This document shows, piece by piece, positions 1 to 8,115 of a DNA stretch of 30,639 nt. The stretch spans positions 1-30,639 of the forward strand of contig JBFIPX010000021.1 in NCBI GenBank assembly GCA_041609895.1. The letters are read 5' to 3'. The notes under the pieces were generated by a model. The model worked only from the letters and a program-made list of their open reading frames with translations, had not been told where the DNA came from and did no database searches. The position numbers and the translations under genes are program-made. Positions within the stretch are counted from its first letter, which is position 1; each line of letters starts with the position of its first letter. This DNA is from JAHHLP01 sp041609895. GTDB taxonomy: Bacteria; Bacteroidota; Rhodothermia; Rhodothermales; JABDKH01.

Positions 1-454
1 GTTATTGAGTCGCGGTTGAAATGCATGGCAAGAGACGGTAATCGATCGATATACACGCCGTGGCTAAGAACGTTCTGATTTCAAGCCTTGACCGTTCTAA
101 CTATCAATCGGAGATCTGGAAAGCTGCAATGCGCCGGGTGGCTCGACCGATTACACCATGACAAGAATACATGTTTAACGAGTGTCTGCGGCGGCTCGGT
201 TCTACCTGCGGTCGTTACCGTGGCCTGAGCAGTCGTGAGGAGCTTTCGGAACGCCGAATCGCGGCAAATGATCGGTATCCCGTACTGAATGCGCCGCCGC
301 ATCCGGCCACCTCGGGGCTGTCGCAAAACACCGCTTACGTATATTGTGTTTCCACCTGACGACTATTCCCACCACAGCGATCCTCGCACACGACCGACGA
401 CCACCACCAGGGTAAGTGGTCTACCGCGTCGCTGCCGCGACTCAACAAGAAATT
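1..454. other. Leader region without a convincing gene
   Basis: No open frame here looks like a protein. The short frames on both strands are rich in Arg, Pro and Ser, have no recognisable motif and overlap each other. The segment just before the lipoprotein gene at 455 contains a weak TATATT hexamer at 340-345, with no good -35 element at the usual distance. The upstream neighbour lies outside the window, so part of this stretch could be its 3' flank. Confidence 0.5.
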
Positions 455-1042
455 ATGCCGCATCCCATACTTGGTAATCTCACCCTTCTCGTCATTGCCA
501 GTCTGCTGGTCGGCTGCAGCGGGTCGAAAGACGTGATCCGGCGCCAGCAGGACGAGATTGCGGAGCTGCGCGTTCAGAACGAAAGATTGCGGGAGGAATT
601 GGAGCGATCTGGAATGAAGCTGCCACCCAGGTCGACGACGACGCCGTGCGGAGATGGCCAGTGCGTCGGCGAGACAATCACGGTTCTTCTCACCGATCTG
701 TATTTCGAGAGCGGCTCCGCAGCCCTTAACCCGGATGGAGTAGCCAGGCTTGCTGCCGTCGCTGATGAGATCCGCGCCTCCTACCCCAACCGAAACCTGC
801 GGGTCGAGGGGCATACCGATTCCAATCCGATCGGTCCCGCGCTCAAGAAGACCTATCCATCGAACTGGGAGCTGTCGGCTGCTCGCGCCGCATCGGTCGT
901 ACGCCACTTCCAATGGACCCACAATATGAATCCGGGACGCTTCGAGGTCGTCGGGTTCGGGCCCTACGCACCGGTCGCCACGAACGACACGGAGCAGGGC
1001 AGAAGAGAGAATCGTCGTGTCCGGATCGCCGTGCTACCATAG
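455..1042 (+). CDS. OmpA/MotB-like peptidoglycan-binding lipoprotein
   Basis: This is a predicted outer-membrane lipoprotein that would tether the envelope to peptidoglycan. The ATG at 455 gives a short signal peptide ending in a lipobox (LLVGC). A hydrophilic coiled-coil-like stretch rich in Glu, Arg and Gln follows at about residues 22-50. The rest is a C-terminal OmpA domain with the GHTDS motif and the block SNWELSAARA, which is the form typical of MotB-type OmpA domains; the Asp of GHTD and the Arg of SAARA are the expected diaminopimelate-contacting residues of the family. A longer GTG start at 416 is possible but would put extra residues before the signal peptide, so I reject it. There is no clear Shine-Dalgarno sequence. 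The next gene is a diverged copy starting 8 bases downstream. The specific role is unknown. Confidence 0.85.
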   Translation: MPHPILGNLTLLVIASLLVGCSGSKDVIRRQQDEIAELRVQNERLREELERSGMKLPPRSTTTPCGDGQCVGETITVLLTDLYFESGSAALNPDGVARLAAVADEIRASYPNRNLRVEGHTDSNPIGPALKKTYPSNWELSAARAASVVRHFQWTHNMNPGRFEVVGFGPYAPVATNDTEQGRRENRRVRIAVLP

Positions 1043-1050
1043 TAAGACCC

Positions 1051-1731
1051 GTGCAGGATAAGAAGTTGTTCATTGAGCGCCACGCCGTCTTGCTTCCAGC
1101 AGTGCTCCTCGCGGGCATCTTCGGCGGAGGCTGCGCCACAAACAAAGCCCTTATTGCCGAGCAGGCGTCACGCATCGACTCCCTGCAAGCCGTCAACGCC
1201 GGCCTTGCCGGTAGCGTCGCCGTCTATCGCGACTCCATCGCGTTCTACGAGTTCATAGACTCGGGCGAATTCGAGCAGGAGATGCGTTTCAAGGACGGAG
1301 AAATCAACCGACTGGAGTACACGCTGGCGGTGTGCAGGGATGGGGGTGCTCCAATCGCCATCGAACTCGTCGATGACCTCTTTGCACCGGCAAGCGCTCG
1401 TCTCACGAGTGCCGGCGAGGAAAGACTAACGGCATTAGCGGACACAATCCGCTACTACGCCGACGGCGGACTCATTCACGTGGAAGGGCACTCGGACGCG
1501 ACGCGACCTGTTGGGGACCTCGCGAAACGATACCCGTCGAACTGGGAGTTGTCGGCAGCGCGGGCCGCGGCCGTCGCGCGCTTCTACGTGGACACGCACG
1601 ACTTCAGCCGATCTCTGTTTCGAATCCTCTCCTTCGGTGCCGCGCGACCAGTCGCGTCGAACGGTGATGCGCGTGGTCGACGCCTGAATCGACGCATCCG
1701 TATTACATACGTGCCCGGCGCTGCCGGTTAG
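1051..1731 (+). CDS. OmpA/MotB-like lipoprotein, second copy
   Basis: This is a second OmpA-domain lipoprotein, paralogous to the gene at 455. The N-terminus has a hydrophobic segment and a Cys (GIFGGGCATNK) that fits lipoprotein processing. A helical, coiled-coil-like linker follows, then an OmpA domain with GHSDA and the same SNWELSAARAAAV block as its neighbour. I chose the GTG at 1051, eight bases after the stop of the first copy. A TTG at 1066 is an alternative because an AGGA lies seven bases before it. The frame stays open upstream to 913, but that part only overlaps the first gene in another frame. The two genes probably form one transcript. A small GC-rich hairpin directly after the stop (1735-1748) could end it. 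Confidence 0.82.
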   Translation: MQDKKLFIERHAVLLPAVLLAGIFGGGCATNKALIAEQASRIDSLQAVNAGLAGSVAVYRDSIAFYEFIDSGEFEQEMRFKDGEINRLEYTLAVCRDGGAPIAIELVDDLFAPASARLTSAGEERLTALADTIRYYADGGLIHVEGHSDATRPVGDLAKRYPSNWELSAARAAAVARFYVDTHDFSRSLFRILSFGAARPVASNGDARGRRLNRRIRITYVPGAAG

Positions 1732-1732
1732 A

Positions 1733-1748
1733 CTGCCCTCGGCAGGGC
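1733..1748 (+). terminator. Possible hairpin terminator after the OmpA pair
   Basis: The arms GCCCT (1735-1739) and AGGGC (1744-1748) form a tight GC hairpin with a 4-base loop just after the stop codon at 1731. An alternative pairing is CTGCC with GGCAG. No T-rich tract follows, so intrinsic termination is doubtful. Confidence 0.25.
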
Positions 1749-1965
1749 CACGAGCCGCCGAGCGATGTCACGGTCTCGATCCAACCCGCAATCAGACGGC
1801 CGGCTGCCTTGCGCCTGTAGGTTGTTCACCGCCTAGTTTTCGATGTTAATCCCCTCGGCATCAACAGCAGGCACTCCACAATCATCGTGGTCTTTTCCTG
1901 CCACCGAGACGTCGTAATCCTCGTACAATTAAAGTGCAATAATTTCATCTACGCGGTGATGTGCC

Positions 1966-2574
1966 ATGACCGTCGAGACCAGCACCGACATCGTGGAGCT
2001 CGACCTCGAGCACTCCATTTGGGATCGTGTGTTCTCGGTCGCGCCCCTGGTCGTGATCGGTACCCGAGATGAGGATGGGAGATATGATCTGGCACCCAAG
2101 CATCAGGCGATGCTGCTCGGATGGAGCGGCCATTTCGGATTTGTTTGCACGCCTTCTCACGCGACGTATCACAATAGCAGGCGAGAACGGTTCTTTACCG
2201 TTAGCTATCCGAATCCGTCGGGCATCGTAGTGACCAGTCTTACTGCCTCACCACGAAGCGAGGATAGCCGCAAGCCAGTCCTGAACGCACTTCCGCAGCG
2301 ACGGGCCAAGTTGTACGATAGTGTTTTCGTCGCGGACTCTTATCTCTTTTTGGAATGCCAACTGCACCAGATCGTTGATGGTTTTGGCGACCATGCACTG
2401 ATTGTCGGGAAAATACGACGAGCCGAGGCCAGGGAAGAGTCGATACGACGTATGGATCGGGATGACGAGAATCTGATCCGTGAAAACCCGCTACTGACGT
2501 TCATCGCTCCGGATCGTTACGCGAGGACGGAAGAATCACATCGTTTCCCTTTTCCGGAGGGCTTTCGGTATTGA
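1966..2574 (+). CDS. Flavin reductase-like (FMN-binding) domain protein
   Basis: The protein resembles the flavin reductase-like/FMN-binding split-barrel family. The N-terminal half has the usual pattern: a buried strand (PLVVIGTRDEDG), a short loop with APKHQAML, then a strand and helix (FGFVCTPSHATYHN) that in this family lie around the flavin phosphate. The later FLECQLHQIVDGFGDHALIVGKI matches the conserved strand pair near the C-terminus of the domain. Family members bind FMN and either reduce free flavin or act as flavoprotein oxidoreductases; which applies here cannot be told from sequence. At 202 residues it has normal length. The stop is separated by a single base from the ATG of the M20 peptidase gene, so the two are probably translated together. 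Confidence 0.75.
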   Translation: MTVETSTDIVELDLEHSIWDRVFSVAPLVVIGTRDEDGRYDLAPKHQAMLLGWSGHFGFVCTPSHATYHNSRRERFFTVSYPNPSGIVVTSLTASPRSEDSRKPVLNALPQRRAKLYDSVFVADSYLFLECQLHQIVDGFGDHALIVGKIRRAEAREESIRRMDRDDENLIRENPLLTFIAPDRYARTEESHRFPFPEGFRY

Positions 2575-2575
2575 A

Positions 2576-3787
2576 ATGGAGGCAGAGATAGCACATCGGC
2601 CGGTAACCGTGTCACCCGATTACGTCGACTGGGCGATCTCGTTGATAGAGCGGCTGGTGGCCATTGAGTCTCCGACGTCGAACAGCCGGGCGCAGAGATA
2701 CATCCACTCCGAGCTGGGGCGAGAACTGAAGAAACTGGGCTTCGAGATCGCCCTTGATGGACGGACGGCAGATTGTGGCGGACACATGCTGGCCGTTCCC
2801 TTTAACGCCACATTGAAGCGACCCTATCAGCTACTGGTTGGGCATTCCGACACCGTATGGCCCGTCGGTACATTATCAACAATGCCAATCACGCTGAGGG
2901 ACGGGAAGCTGTACGGTCCGGGTGTTTTCGACATGAAGGCGGGGCTTGTACAGGCGATCCTGGCTCTTAGGCTACTAAGAGATGCCAGCGTTGAAACGAG
3001 TGTAACGCCCGTCGTCTTTGTGAACTCGGACGAAGAGACAGGCAGCCGGCGCTCCACAGATGAACTCGCGCAGCTTGCCCGGGGAGCGGACCGTGCTATG
3101 ATCCTCGAGCCGGCGTTGGGTCTTGACGGACTTCTCAAGACCGCCCGCAAGGGAGGCGGCCGATTTAGGATCACGGTAAGAGGCAGGCCCGCGCACGCGG
3201 GTTTGAGTCCGGAGGAAGGCGCATCGGCCATCCTCGAGCTTGCACATGTCGTCCGAGCACTTCATGAGATGAACGATCCTGGCCGCGGGATATCAATTAA
3301 CGTCGGCATGATCGATGGGGGAAACAGTCCCAACGTGGTGGCTGCGGAGGCGACTGCGGTAGTGGAAATTCGGATCAAAGACAGCCGTGACGGCGAGGCG
3401 TTGCGGCACGCCCTCCAGCACCTGCGCCCGTCGGTAGCGGATACGTCTATAGAGATCGCGGGCGACTTCACCCGGCCGCCGCTCATGCCGACACCTCGAA
3501 ACCGGCGACTGTGGCACGCAGCAGAAAGAGCAGCTGCTGAACTGGGGATTACGCTCGGCGAGACGCTCGCCGGCGGCTCCTCCGACGGCAACACGACCAG
3601 CCAATACACCGCTACTCTCGATGGCCTCGGAGCGGTCGGCGAAGGTGCGCACGCAACCCATGAGCACATCTACACTGATCGCATCGGAGAGCGCTCGCTA
3701 CTGCTAGCGGCGCTCATCGCTCATGATGTCATGGAAGCTGAAATCGACGCAACAAGAGCGGATCCATGCAAAGCCGCCCCCTGCTAA
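2576..3787 (+). CDS. M20 family metallopeptidase (carboxypeptidase G2/ArgE-like)
   Basis: This is a zinc-dependent amidohydrolase of the M20/M28 clan, which removes C-terminal amino acids or N-acyl groups. All expected catalytic elements are visible: GHSDTVWP (metal His90, Asp92), GPGVFDMKAG (bridging Asp119), SDEETGS (general-base Glu153, metal Glu154), a Glu near residue 178 and GEGAHATHEH (His359). The dimerisation domain lies at about 190-300 and includes RPAHAG. The combination HSDTVWP plus GPGVFDMKAG is most like carboxypeptidase G2-type members; substrate is not predictable. A GGAGG lies 15 bases before the ATG, rather far, and the start is coupled to the previous gene. The 3' end overlaps the following P-loop gene by 22 bases. 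Confidence 0.88.
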   Translation: MEAEIAHRPVTVSPDYVDWAISLIERLVAIESPTSNSRAQRYIHSELGRELKKLGFEIALDGRTADCGGHMLAVPFNATLKRPYQLLVGHSDTVWPVGTLSTMPITLRDGKLYGPGVFDMKAGLVQAILALRLLRDASVETSVTPVVFVNSDEETGSRRSTDELAQLARGADRAMILEPALGLDGLLKTARKGGGRFRITVRGRPAHAGLSPEEGASAILELAHVVRALHEMNDPGRGISINVGMIDGGNSPNVVAAEATAVVEIRIKDSRDGEALRHALQHLRPSVADTSIEIAGDFTRPPLMPTPRNRRLWHAAERAAAELGITLGETLAGGSSDGNTTSQYTATLDGLGAVGEGAHATHEHIYTDRIGERSLLLAALIAHDVMEAEIDATRADPCKAAPC

Positions 3788-4809
3788 CATCCTTGACCCG
3801 GACATCGCACTTAACGTCCGTCGAATATTCGCTGGCCGAGTCCGCGCGTGGCAATTGGGCGAGGGGTGATTTTGTCGCCGGTATTGTCACGGGGTCGCCA
3901 ACGAAGCGATACAGAGTGGAACTGACAACCGGTCGCATGATGGAGATCCTGGAAGGGGATATGCTCATTGGGGCCTTGGGGTCAAGAGAAGCAACACTGG
4001 AGGCCACAGGGTCATGGGAGGACATTGGGCTCGACGGGATGATGCATCTGCTCACCGGAGCGGGGCTGCTCGGAAAGTGTCGGTCGCGCTCTGCCGTACT
4101 CCCGCCGTTGATTGAGATACGCTACTCCGGTCATGTGATCGTCGACGGCGAAAAGGCAACGCTCGAACGATTTCGCGTGCCGGTCGAGACGGTCGAATAT
4201 GACGTACCCACGGTTCTTCTGATCGGGTCGTCCATGTCGGCGGGAAAGACGACTGCCGCGCGCCGCATCATTCGAATGTTCAAAAGCCACGGCTATACGG
4301 TTGCCGGATGCAAACTGACCGGGGCCGGCCGATACAGGGATATCCTCAGCATGAAGGATGCCGGCGCAGATCTGCTACTGGACTTCGTGGACGGTGGACT
4401 TGCCTCGACCATCGGACCTGAAACCGTGGTCCGTCCCGCCCTTAGCAACGTCCTCAGTCGGGTGGCACTCTACTCGCCGGATGTTGCGGTTATCGAAGCC
4501 GGCGCATCTCCGCTGGAACCCTACAACGGTCGGCTCGCGATCGAGATGATGAACGACAGCGTCAAGTTCACAGTCCTCTGCGCTAGTGACCCCTATTCGG
4601 TTCTCGGCGTAACCACTGCCTACAACCGAAGTCCCGACATCGTAACCGGGATTGCCGCAAGCACAGACGCTGGAACGGCTTTGGTTCAACGTTTATCGGG
4701 GATCCCAGCTTTCAATATCCTCGACAAGCACGGCGCGACCGTGTTTGAAAGGGTCATGATGGAGCGAATGGCGTCGTACCTACGTCGGTCGGCTCCTGTC
4801 GTGCTATGA
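3766..4809 (+). CDS. P-loop NTPase, DUF1611/MobB-like
   Basis: The central part is an ATP- or GTP-binding P-loop domain: strand VPTVLLIGSS followed by the Walker A motif GSSMSAGKTT (residues 154-163), then a helix, then GYTVAGCKLTGAG, and a later acidic strand DVAVIEAGASPL that could be Walker B-like. The order of motifs (Walker A, a TGAG segment, GADLLLDFVDGG, IEAG.SPLEPYNG) resembles the DUF1611 group, some members of which (DgcN) are reported D-glutamate N-acetyltransferases, and also MobB-like cofactor proteins. The N-terminal 140 residues form a separate, mostly beta domain I do not recognise. The ATG at 3766 lies inside the end of the M20 gene, suggesting translational coupling. Family assignment is by motif memory and is uncertain; the nucleotide-binding loop is clear. 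Confidence 0.65.
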   Translation: MQSRPLLTSLTRTSHLTSVEYSLAESARGNWARGDFVAGIVTGSPTKRYRVELTTGRMMEILEGDMLIGALGSREATLEATGSWEDIGLDGMMHLLTGAGLLGKCRSRSAVLPPLIEIRYSGHVIVDGEKATLERFRVPVETVEYDVPTVLLIGSSMSAGKTTAARRIIRMFKSHGYTVAGCKLTGAGRYRDILSMKDAGADLLLDFVDGGLASTIGPETVVRPALSNVLSRVALYSPDVAVIEAGASPLEPYNGRLAIEMMNDSVKFTVLCASDPYSVLGVTTAYNRSPDIVTGIAASTDAGTALVQRLSGIPAFNILDKHGATVFERVMMERMASYLRRSAPVVL

Positions 4810-5565
4810 TTTGTCTGTCAACGCGATAAAGCCCATCATCCGTCCCGTCGTACCGGACTCAGCTCGATACGAGAAGTAGTCCGGATGGTCGTAGGTACAT
4901 TCGTCGGAAACCTCAATACGCGACGGAGAAATGCCGGTAACGGCAAGCTGCGCAGAAATGTACCCTCGAAGATCAATATGTGGTCGCTTCCAGTCATCCC
5001 TCCGGACGACATACTGCCCGGGAAACTGACCGGCCACCTCTTCCCCAACCTCGAATCGTTCCACTGAAATGCAGGGGCTCACGTAGGCCCGCATCCTCTG
5101 TGGATTCGCGCCAAGATGCGTCATCTCCTCAACTGTCTCCAATACAATGCCCAAAACGGTACCCCTCCAACCGGAGTGGATCGCGCCGACAATGCCACGC
5201 TCCATGTCGGCGACCAGAATCACCGCACAGTCTGCGGCCGTGATGGCCAGAACGAGATCGGGAATGTCGGTGATAAGTGCGTCATACCCGGGGTACACAC
5301 CGGGTGATTTCACATAGCCCACTGCCGCCCCGTGAACCTGGCCTGCGATTGCCACCTGACTCGGCTCGAGTTCCATCGACCCGAATAGTAGCTCCCTGTT
5401 GAGTAGAATTGCATCGGGATCATCACCCGTGCTCAAACCGACATTGAGCGATCGAAATTGACGGGCACTAGTCCCTCCGTGGCGTTTTGAGAAGCCCGCG
5501 CAGATGCCTGGTTCGTCGAGGATGGCGGGTACGAAAGCTAACCGCTGTGAGTTGGATGTATTCAT
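4804..5565 (-). CDS. pgeF: Laccase-domain purine nucleoside phosphorylase (YfiH/PgeF family)
   Basis: This belongs to the DUF152/multicopper polyphenol oxidase (YfiH) family, whose members have been described as zinc-dependent purine nucleoside phosphorylase/adenosine deaminase enzymes and as peptidoglycan editing factors. The signature residues are present: QVHG (His78), TAADCAVILV (Cys113) and HSGWRGT (His130), which form the metal site. SPCIS, ECTY and YFSYR near the C-terminus also match. At 253 residues the length is usual. The ATG at 5565 gives a normal N-terminus. The 3' end overlaps the convergent P-loop gene by 6 bases. It is the last gene of a likely (-) transcript after aroE and the GNAT gene. 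Confidence 0.9.
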   Translation of the reverse strand: MNTSNSQRLAFVPAILDEPGICAGFSKRHGGTSARQFRSLNVGLSTGDDPDAILLNRELLFGSMELEPSQVAIAGQVHGAAVGYVKSPGVYPGYDALITDIPDLVLAITAADCAVILVADMERGIVGAIHSGWRGTVLGIVLETVEEMTHLGANPQRMRAYVSPCISVERFEVGEEVAGQFPGQYVVRRDDWKRPHIDLRGYISAQLAVTGISPSRIEVSDECTYDHPDYFSYRAESGTTGRMMGFIALTDKS

Positions 5566-5707
5566 CTATCCAGTCACGCGCACCCGAACGCGCTTTGCGA
5601 CGGCCATCTAAACACTAGACGCTTAGTCCGGATTTCGAATGTCGCCGAAACGTTTGAACATCACGTGATCGATCAATCGACATGACGACCTGTTTGTCGA
5701 AGCAACA

Positions 5708-6148
5708 TCACAGGTCTTTCCGATATTCGACTACGCGATACGTTTCCCGGAAGCCCATGTTCTCATGAAAACGTTGGGCGGATACGTTGTCCAGTTCGGC
5801 GTCTGTCGCAAGCTCCGAACATCCTCTTTCGCGAAACCACTCCTCTCCCCTCGCAAGAAGTGCGCGGGCTACGCCACCGCCGCGATGCGAAGGCAGGACG
5901 GCGATCCCTTCGATGTATCCAACCGGATTCGTGATGCAGCCGTCGACAACGTTGCGCAACGAGACCTCGATCATACCGCAGACCTCCTGGTCGACGATGG
6001 CCAGCAAGCATTCCTTGTCTTGAGCTTCGTAGTAATTCGCCATTTCGAGTTCGTCGAATTCGGGATCGAGATCTTCATAGACCATCGATCGCAACCGACG
6101 CCACGCACCAAACTGATCAGGTCGAACGTTTTCGATTGAGAGTTTCAT
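5708..6148 (-). CDS. GNAT N-acetyltransferase, AAC(6')-like
   Basis: This is a GNAT-fold acetyltransferase that would transfer acetyl from acetyl-CoA to an amine. The CoA-binding motif A is clear (VGYIEGIAVLPSHRGGGVARALL), with the pyrophosphate loop HRGGGVA. Motif B is DAELDNVSAQRFHENMGF. The end FRETYRVVEYRKDL and the block GMIEVSLRNVVDGC strongly resemble the aminoglycoside 6'-N-acetyltransferase subgroup. Chromosomal relatives of this kind often have unknown natural substrates, so resistance should not be assumed. I place the start at the ATG at 6148, which yields a typical 146-residue GNAT and has GGGA eight bases upstream; the frame is open back to 6274 but that part overlaps aroE. It follows aroE by 47 bases. 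Confidence 0.85.
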   Translation of the reverse strand: MKLSIENVRPDQFGAWRRLRSMVYEDLDPEFDELEMANYYEAQDKECLLAIVDQEVCGMIEVSLRNVVDGCITNPVGYIEGIAVLPSHRGGGVARALLARGEEWFRERGCSELATDAELDNVSAQRFHENMGFRETYRVVEYRKDL

Positions 6149-6195
6149 GGGCGATTCCCGCAACACGAAATGCGATTGGTCACACTTGGGGAAAA

Positions 6196-7080
6196 TCAGG
6201 AATGTCTCAACGCTCCGACGGTCCGGACGAGGACCTCGCGCACTTCGTCGACGGGCATGCGAAGGCCGGTCCACATGACGTGCGCTGCAGCGGCCTGCCC
6301 GATCAGCATCTCAATGCCATTGATGGTCGTCGCGCCGCGAGAGGAGGCCTCATCTAGAAAGCGAGTGCTGACGGGGTTGTAGATCAGGTCGTACACAATC
6401 TGGCTGCGATGAAAAGCGGCTGGATCCGGCCATGGTGTTGCTTCGACATTCGGATACATCCCTATTGGAGTAGTGTTCACGACGAGATCCGCATTTCTGA
6501 TATATCGGCCGGCGTCCAGAAGACGTGTCGTCGCGAGATCAGCAGTGCCGGCATGCGTTTGCAGGTCATCGACGAGCGATCTTGCCTGTTCCAAACGTCT
6601 CGCGGCGACCACGACCTTCGATGGTGCAAGAGACGTAACACAGCCGAAGAGTACGGCGCGAGCAGCCCCTCCTGCCCCAAGAATAACGATACTTTTCCCC
6701 GCGAGCCTCTCCTGATGTGGCTGCAGCGGAGCCAGGAATCCGGTCACATCCGTGTTGTCACCGATGATCATGGTCTCGTTGTCAGCCCTCCGGAAAATGA
6801 GTGTGTTGACGGCGCCGATCGCTGCGGCCTCATCCGTCAGCTGGTCCGTCAGTTCGATAACACGCTCCTTGAACGGAATAGTGACGTTGGCACCCATGAA
6901 CCGGAGCGCCTTAAGTCCTTCAACGACAGCCTTGAGATCCGAAGCCTCTACCGCTCGGGCCAGGTATAGCGCGTCGAGAGCGAGACCCTGATAGGCCGTG
7001 TTGTGAATGATAGGTGAGAACGAGTGCTCTACCGGATTACCAAGAAGGGTCGCCAGCCGTGTGTTCGGTCCGATCGTCAT
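6196..7080 (-). CDS. aroE: Shikimate dehydrogenase
   Basis: The enzyme reduces 3-dehydroshikimate to shikimate with NADPH in aromatic amino acid synthesis. Diagnostic motifs are all present: the N-terminal LLGNPVEHSFSPIIHN shikimate-binding block, NVTIPFK with catalytic Lys71, GDNTDVTGF with catalytic Asp111, the nucleotide loop GAGGAA (135-140), VNTTPIGMYP, VYDLIYNPVSTRFL and NGIEMLIGQAA near the C-terminus. The length of 294 residues is slightly above that of the E. coli enzyme. The ATG at 7080 opens directly into the conserved N-terminal block, so the start is secure although no Shine-Dalgarno sequence is evident. It is probably the first gene of the aroE, GNAT, pgeF group. Confidence 0.95.
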   Translation of the reverse strand: MTIGPNTRLATLLGNPVEHSFSPIIHNTAYQGLALDALYLARAVEASDLKAVVEGLKALRFMGANVTIPFKERVIELTDQLTDEAAAIGAVNTLIFRRADNETMIIGDNTDVTGFLAPLQPHQERLAGKSIVILGAGGAARAVLFGCVTSLAPSKVVVAARRLEQARSLVDDLQTHAGTADLATTRLLDAGRYIRNADLVVNTTPIGMYPNVEATPWPDPAAFHRSQIVYDLIYNPVSTRFLDEASSRGATTINGIEMLIGQAAAAHVMWTGLRMPVDEVREVLVRTVGALRHS

Positions 7081-7180
7081 GCCGTCGACTAAGTCTCAAG
7101 GTGATCTTAAGAGGAGCCCGATTTGTCACCGTGAAAATAGTGCGCGCCGGCAAGAGCGTTTGGAAGGGTTCAAATGCGGA

Positions 7181-7211
7181 GGCCCCGGTCGCGGTTGAAC
7201 GCGCCGGGGCC
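7181..7211 (-). terminator. Strong GC hairpin downstream of the lipoprotein gene
   Basis: GGCCCCGG (7181-7188) pairs perfectly with CCGGGGCC (7204-7211), and CGCG at 7190-7193 and 7200-7203 can extend the stem inward, leaving loop GTTGAA. It lies 40 bases after the stop of the (-) lipoprotein gene, in the place expected of a terminator. In that direction the following sequence has only a short TTTG and no long T tract, so it may need help from Rho or may be an mRNA end-stabilising structure. Confidence 0.5.
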
Positions 7212-7251
7212 ACTCTCTCCAGAACTCGTCCGGTTGCCGCAACGGCTGAAC

Positions 7252-8115
7252 CTAGCCGGCATTCAGGTCGCCCGTCCGTACGTTGCTCCCAAACACCTGT
7301 CCGTCTACATTGATGGTCGCTTCGCCTTCGGAAATGACGATCGTAAACGTCTTGGATATCTCACGCTCTCGATAGGCGTCGCCTCGCTGAAAAGTAGCAA
7401 AGGCATTGTAGGAGCCCGATATCGTACCACTGAGCTTCTGCGACAGGTCACGTCGGCTTCCTTTCGGGCCCACCAGGTCCGTGACTTCAAGAGATACCTC
7501 GTAATCCAGGGTGCGGACCGCTGCGAGCGTCGTAATCGTGTGCCCGCCTTCGCGAGAATAGGCGCCGTTAATGGTGACCTCGTCGGTGTGCACGCCTGTA
7601 GCCAGCCAGGATCCCGTGATATTCTCACGCGCTGCTTCGATACGTGGAGTTACGAGCGTTCCTTCGCCCTCCACGATGACGAAGCTGATCGACCGAGCGG
7701 TGTCTTCTTCCGTTATGAAGAACTTCTGCGGCAAACCGTCTGCGTCCAGGAACTGGACGTTGTAAACCTTGCTGAGCGTCATGTATCGCTCGCCGTCGGG
7801 GTCACCGCGTTCGTGTGTCACAGAGATCGTCCACGTTCCGGTTTGCTCGTCGTAGGACCGTTCGACCGGATGGGTTGTGGACTTGCCTAACGCGTCAGTT
7901 TGGGCCTGAATGTCACCCGCTGACGCCAGCTCCAACACATCACCGACCTGGTCGGCGAGTCCCCCGGTGTCCTCGGCGGTTACTTTGGCAAGCGACTCGG
8001 CCACGTCTTGGGTCGCCGTCAGATCTGCATCTGCGTCGGTCGAAGAATCACATCCGACGACCGCAAACAGTAGCAGCGCGGTCGCAACGGTGTGTAGCAT
8101 ACTCTTGGTTTTCAT
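7252..8115 (-). CDS. Lipoprotein of unknown function
   Basis: I do not recognise a family. The ATG at 8115 gives a signal peptide ending in LLLFAVVGC, a good lipobox, followed by an acidic Asp/Thr-rich linker (SSTDADADLTATQD). The mature part of roughly 265 residues is predominantly short alternating strands with many Thr, Gly and charged residues (TWTISVTHERGD, GEATINVDG), which suggests a beta-rich surface or periplasmic domain. There is no enzyme motif. The start is decided by a clear GGAGG five bases upstream; a TTG twelve bases earlier would lie within that site. A strong hairpin lies 40 bases downstream and an unusual inverted repeat covers the ribosome-binding site (8115-8246), so this gene appears to be a single-gene transcription unit. 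Confidence 0.75.
   Translation of the reverse strand: MKTKSMLHTVATALLLFAVVGCDSSTDADADLTATQDVAESLAKVTAEDTGGLADQVGDVLELASAGDIQAQTDALGKSTTHPVERSYDEQTGTWTISVTHERGDPDGERYMTLSKVYNVQFLDADGLPQKFFITEEDTARSISFVIVEGEGTLVTPRIEAARENITGSWLATGVHTDEVTINGAYSREGGHTITTLAAVRTLDYEVSLEVTDLVGPKGSRRDLSQKLSGTISGSYNAFATFQRGDAYREREISKTFTIVISEGEATINVDGQVFGSNVRTGDLNAG

Noticed and set aside
335..922. Long minus-strand frame opposite the first OmpA lipoprotein
   Set aside because: It is antisense to a clear OmpA-domain gene and shows no motif.
5708..6148. Aminoglycoside resistance gene acquired by transfer
   Set aside because: The AAC(6') resemblance is real, but there are no mobile-element remnants and the gene lies in a housekeeping-type group, so a native acetyltransferase is more likely.
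7161..7190. T-loop-like GGTTCAAAT suggesting a tRNA
   Set aside because: The flanking bases do not pair into a T stem and no acceptor or anticodon arm can be drawn.
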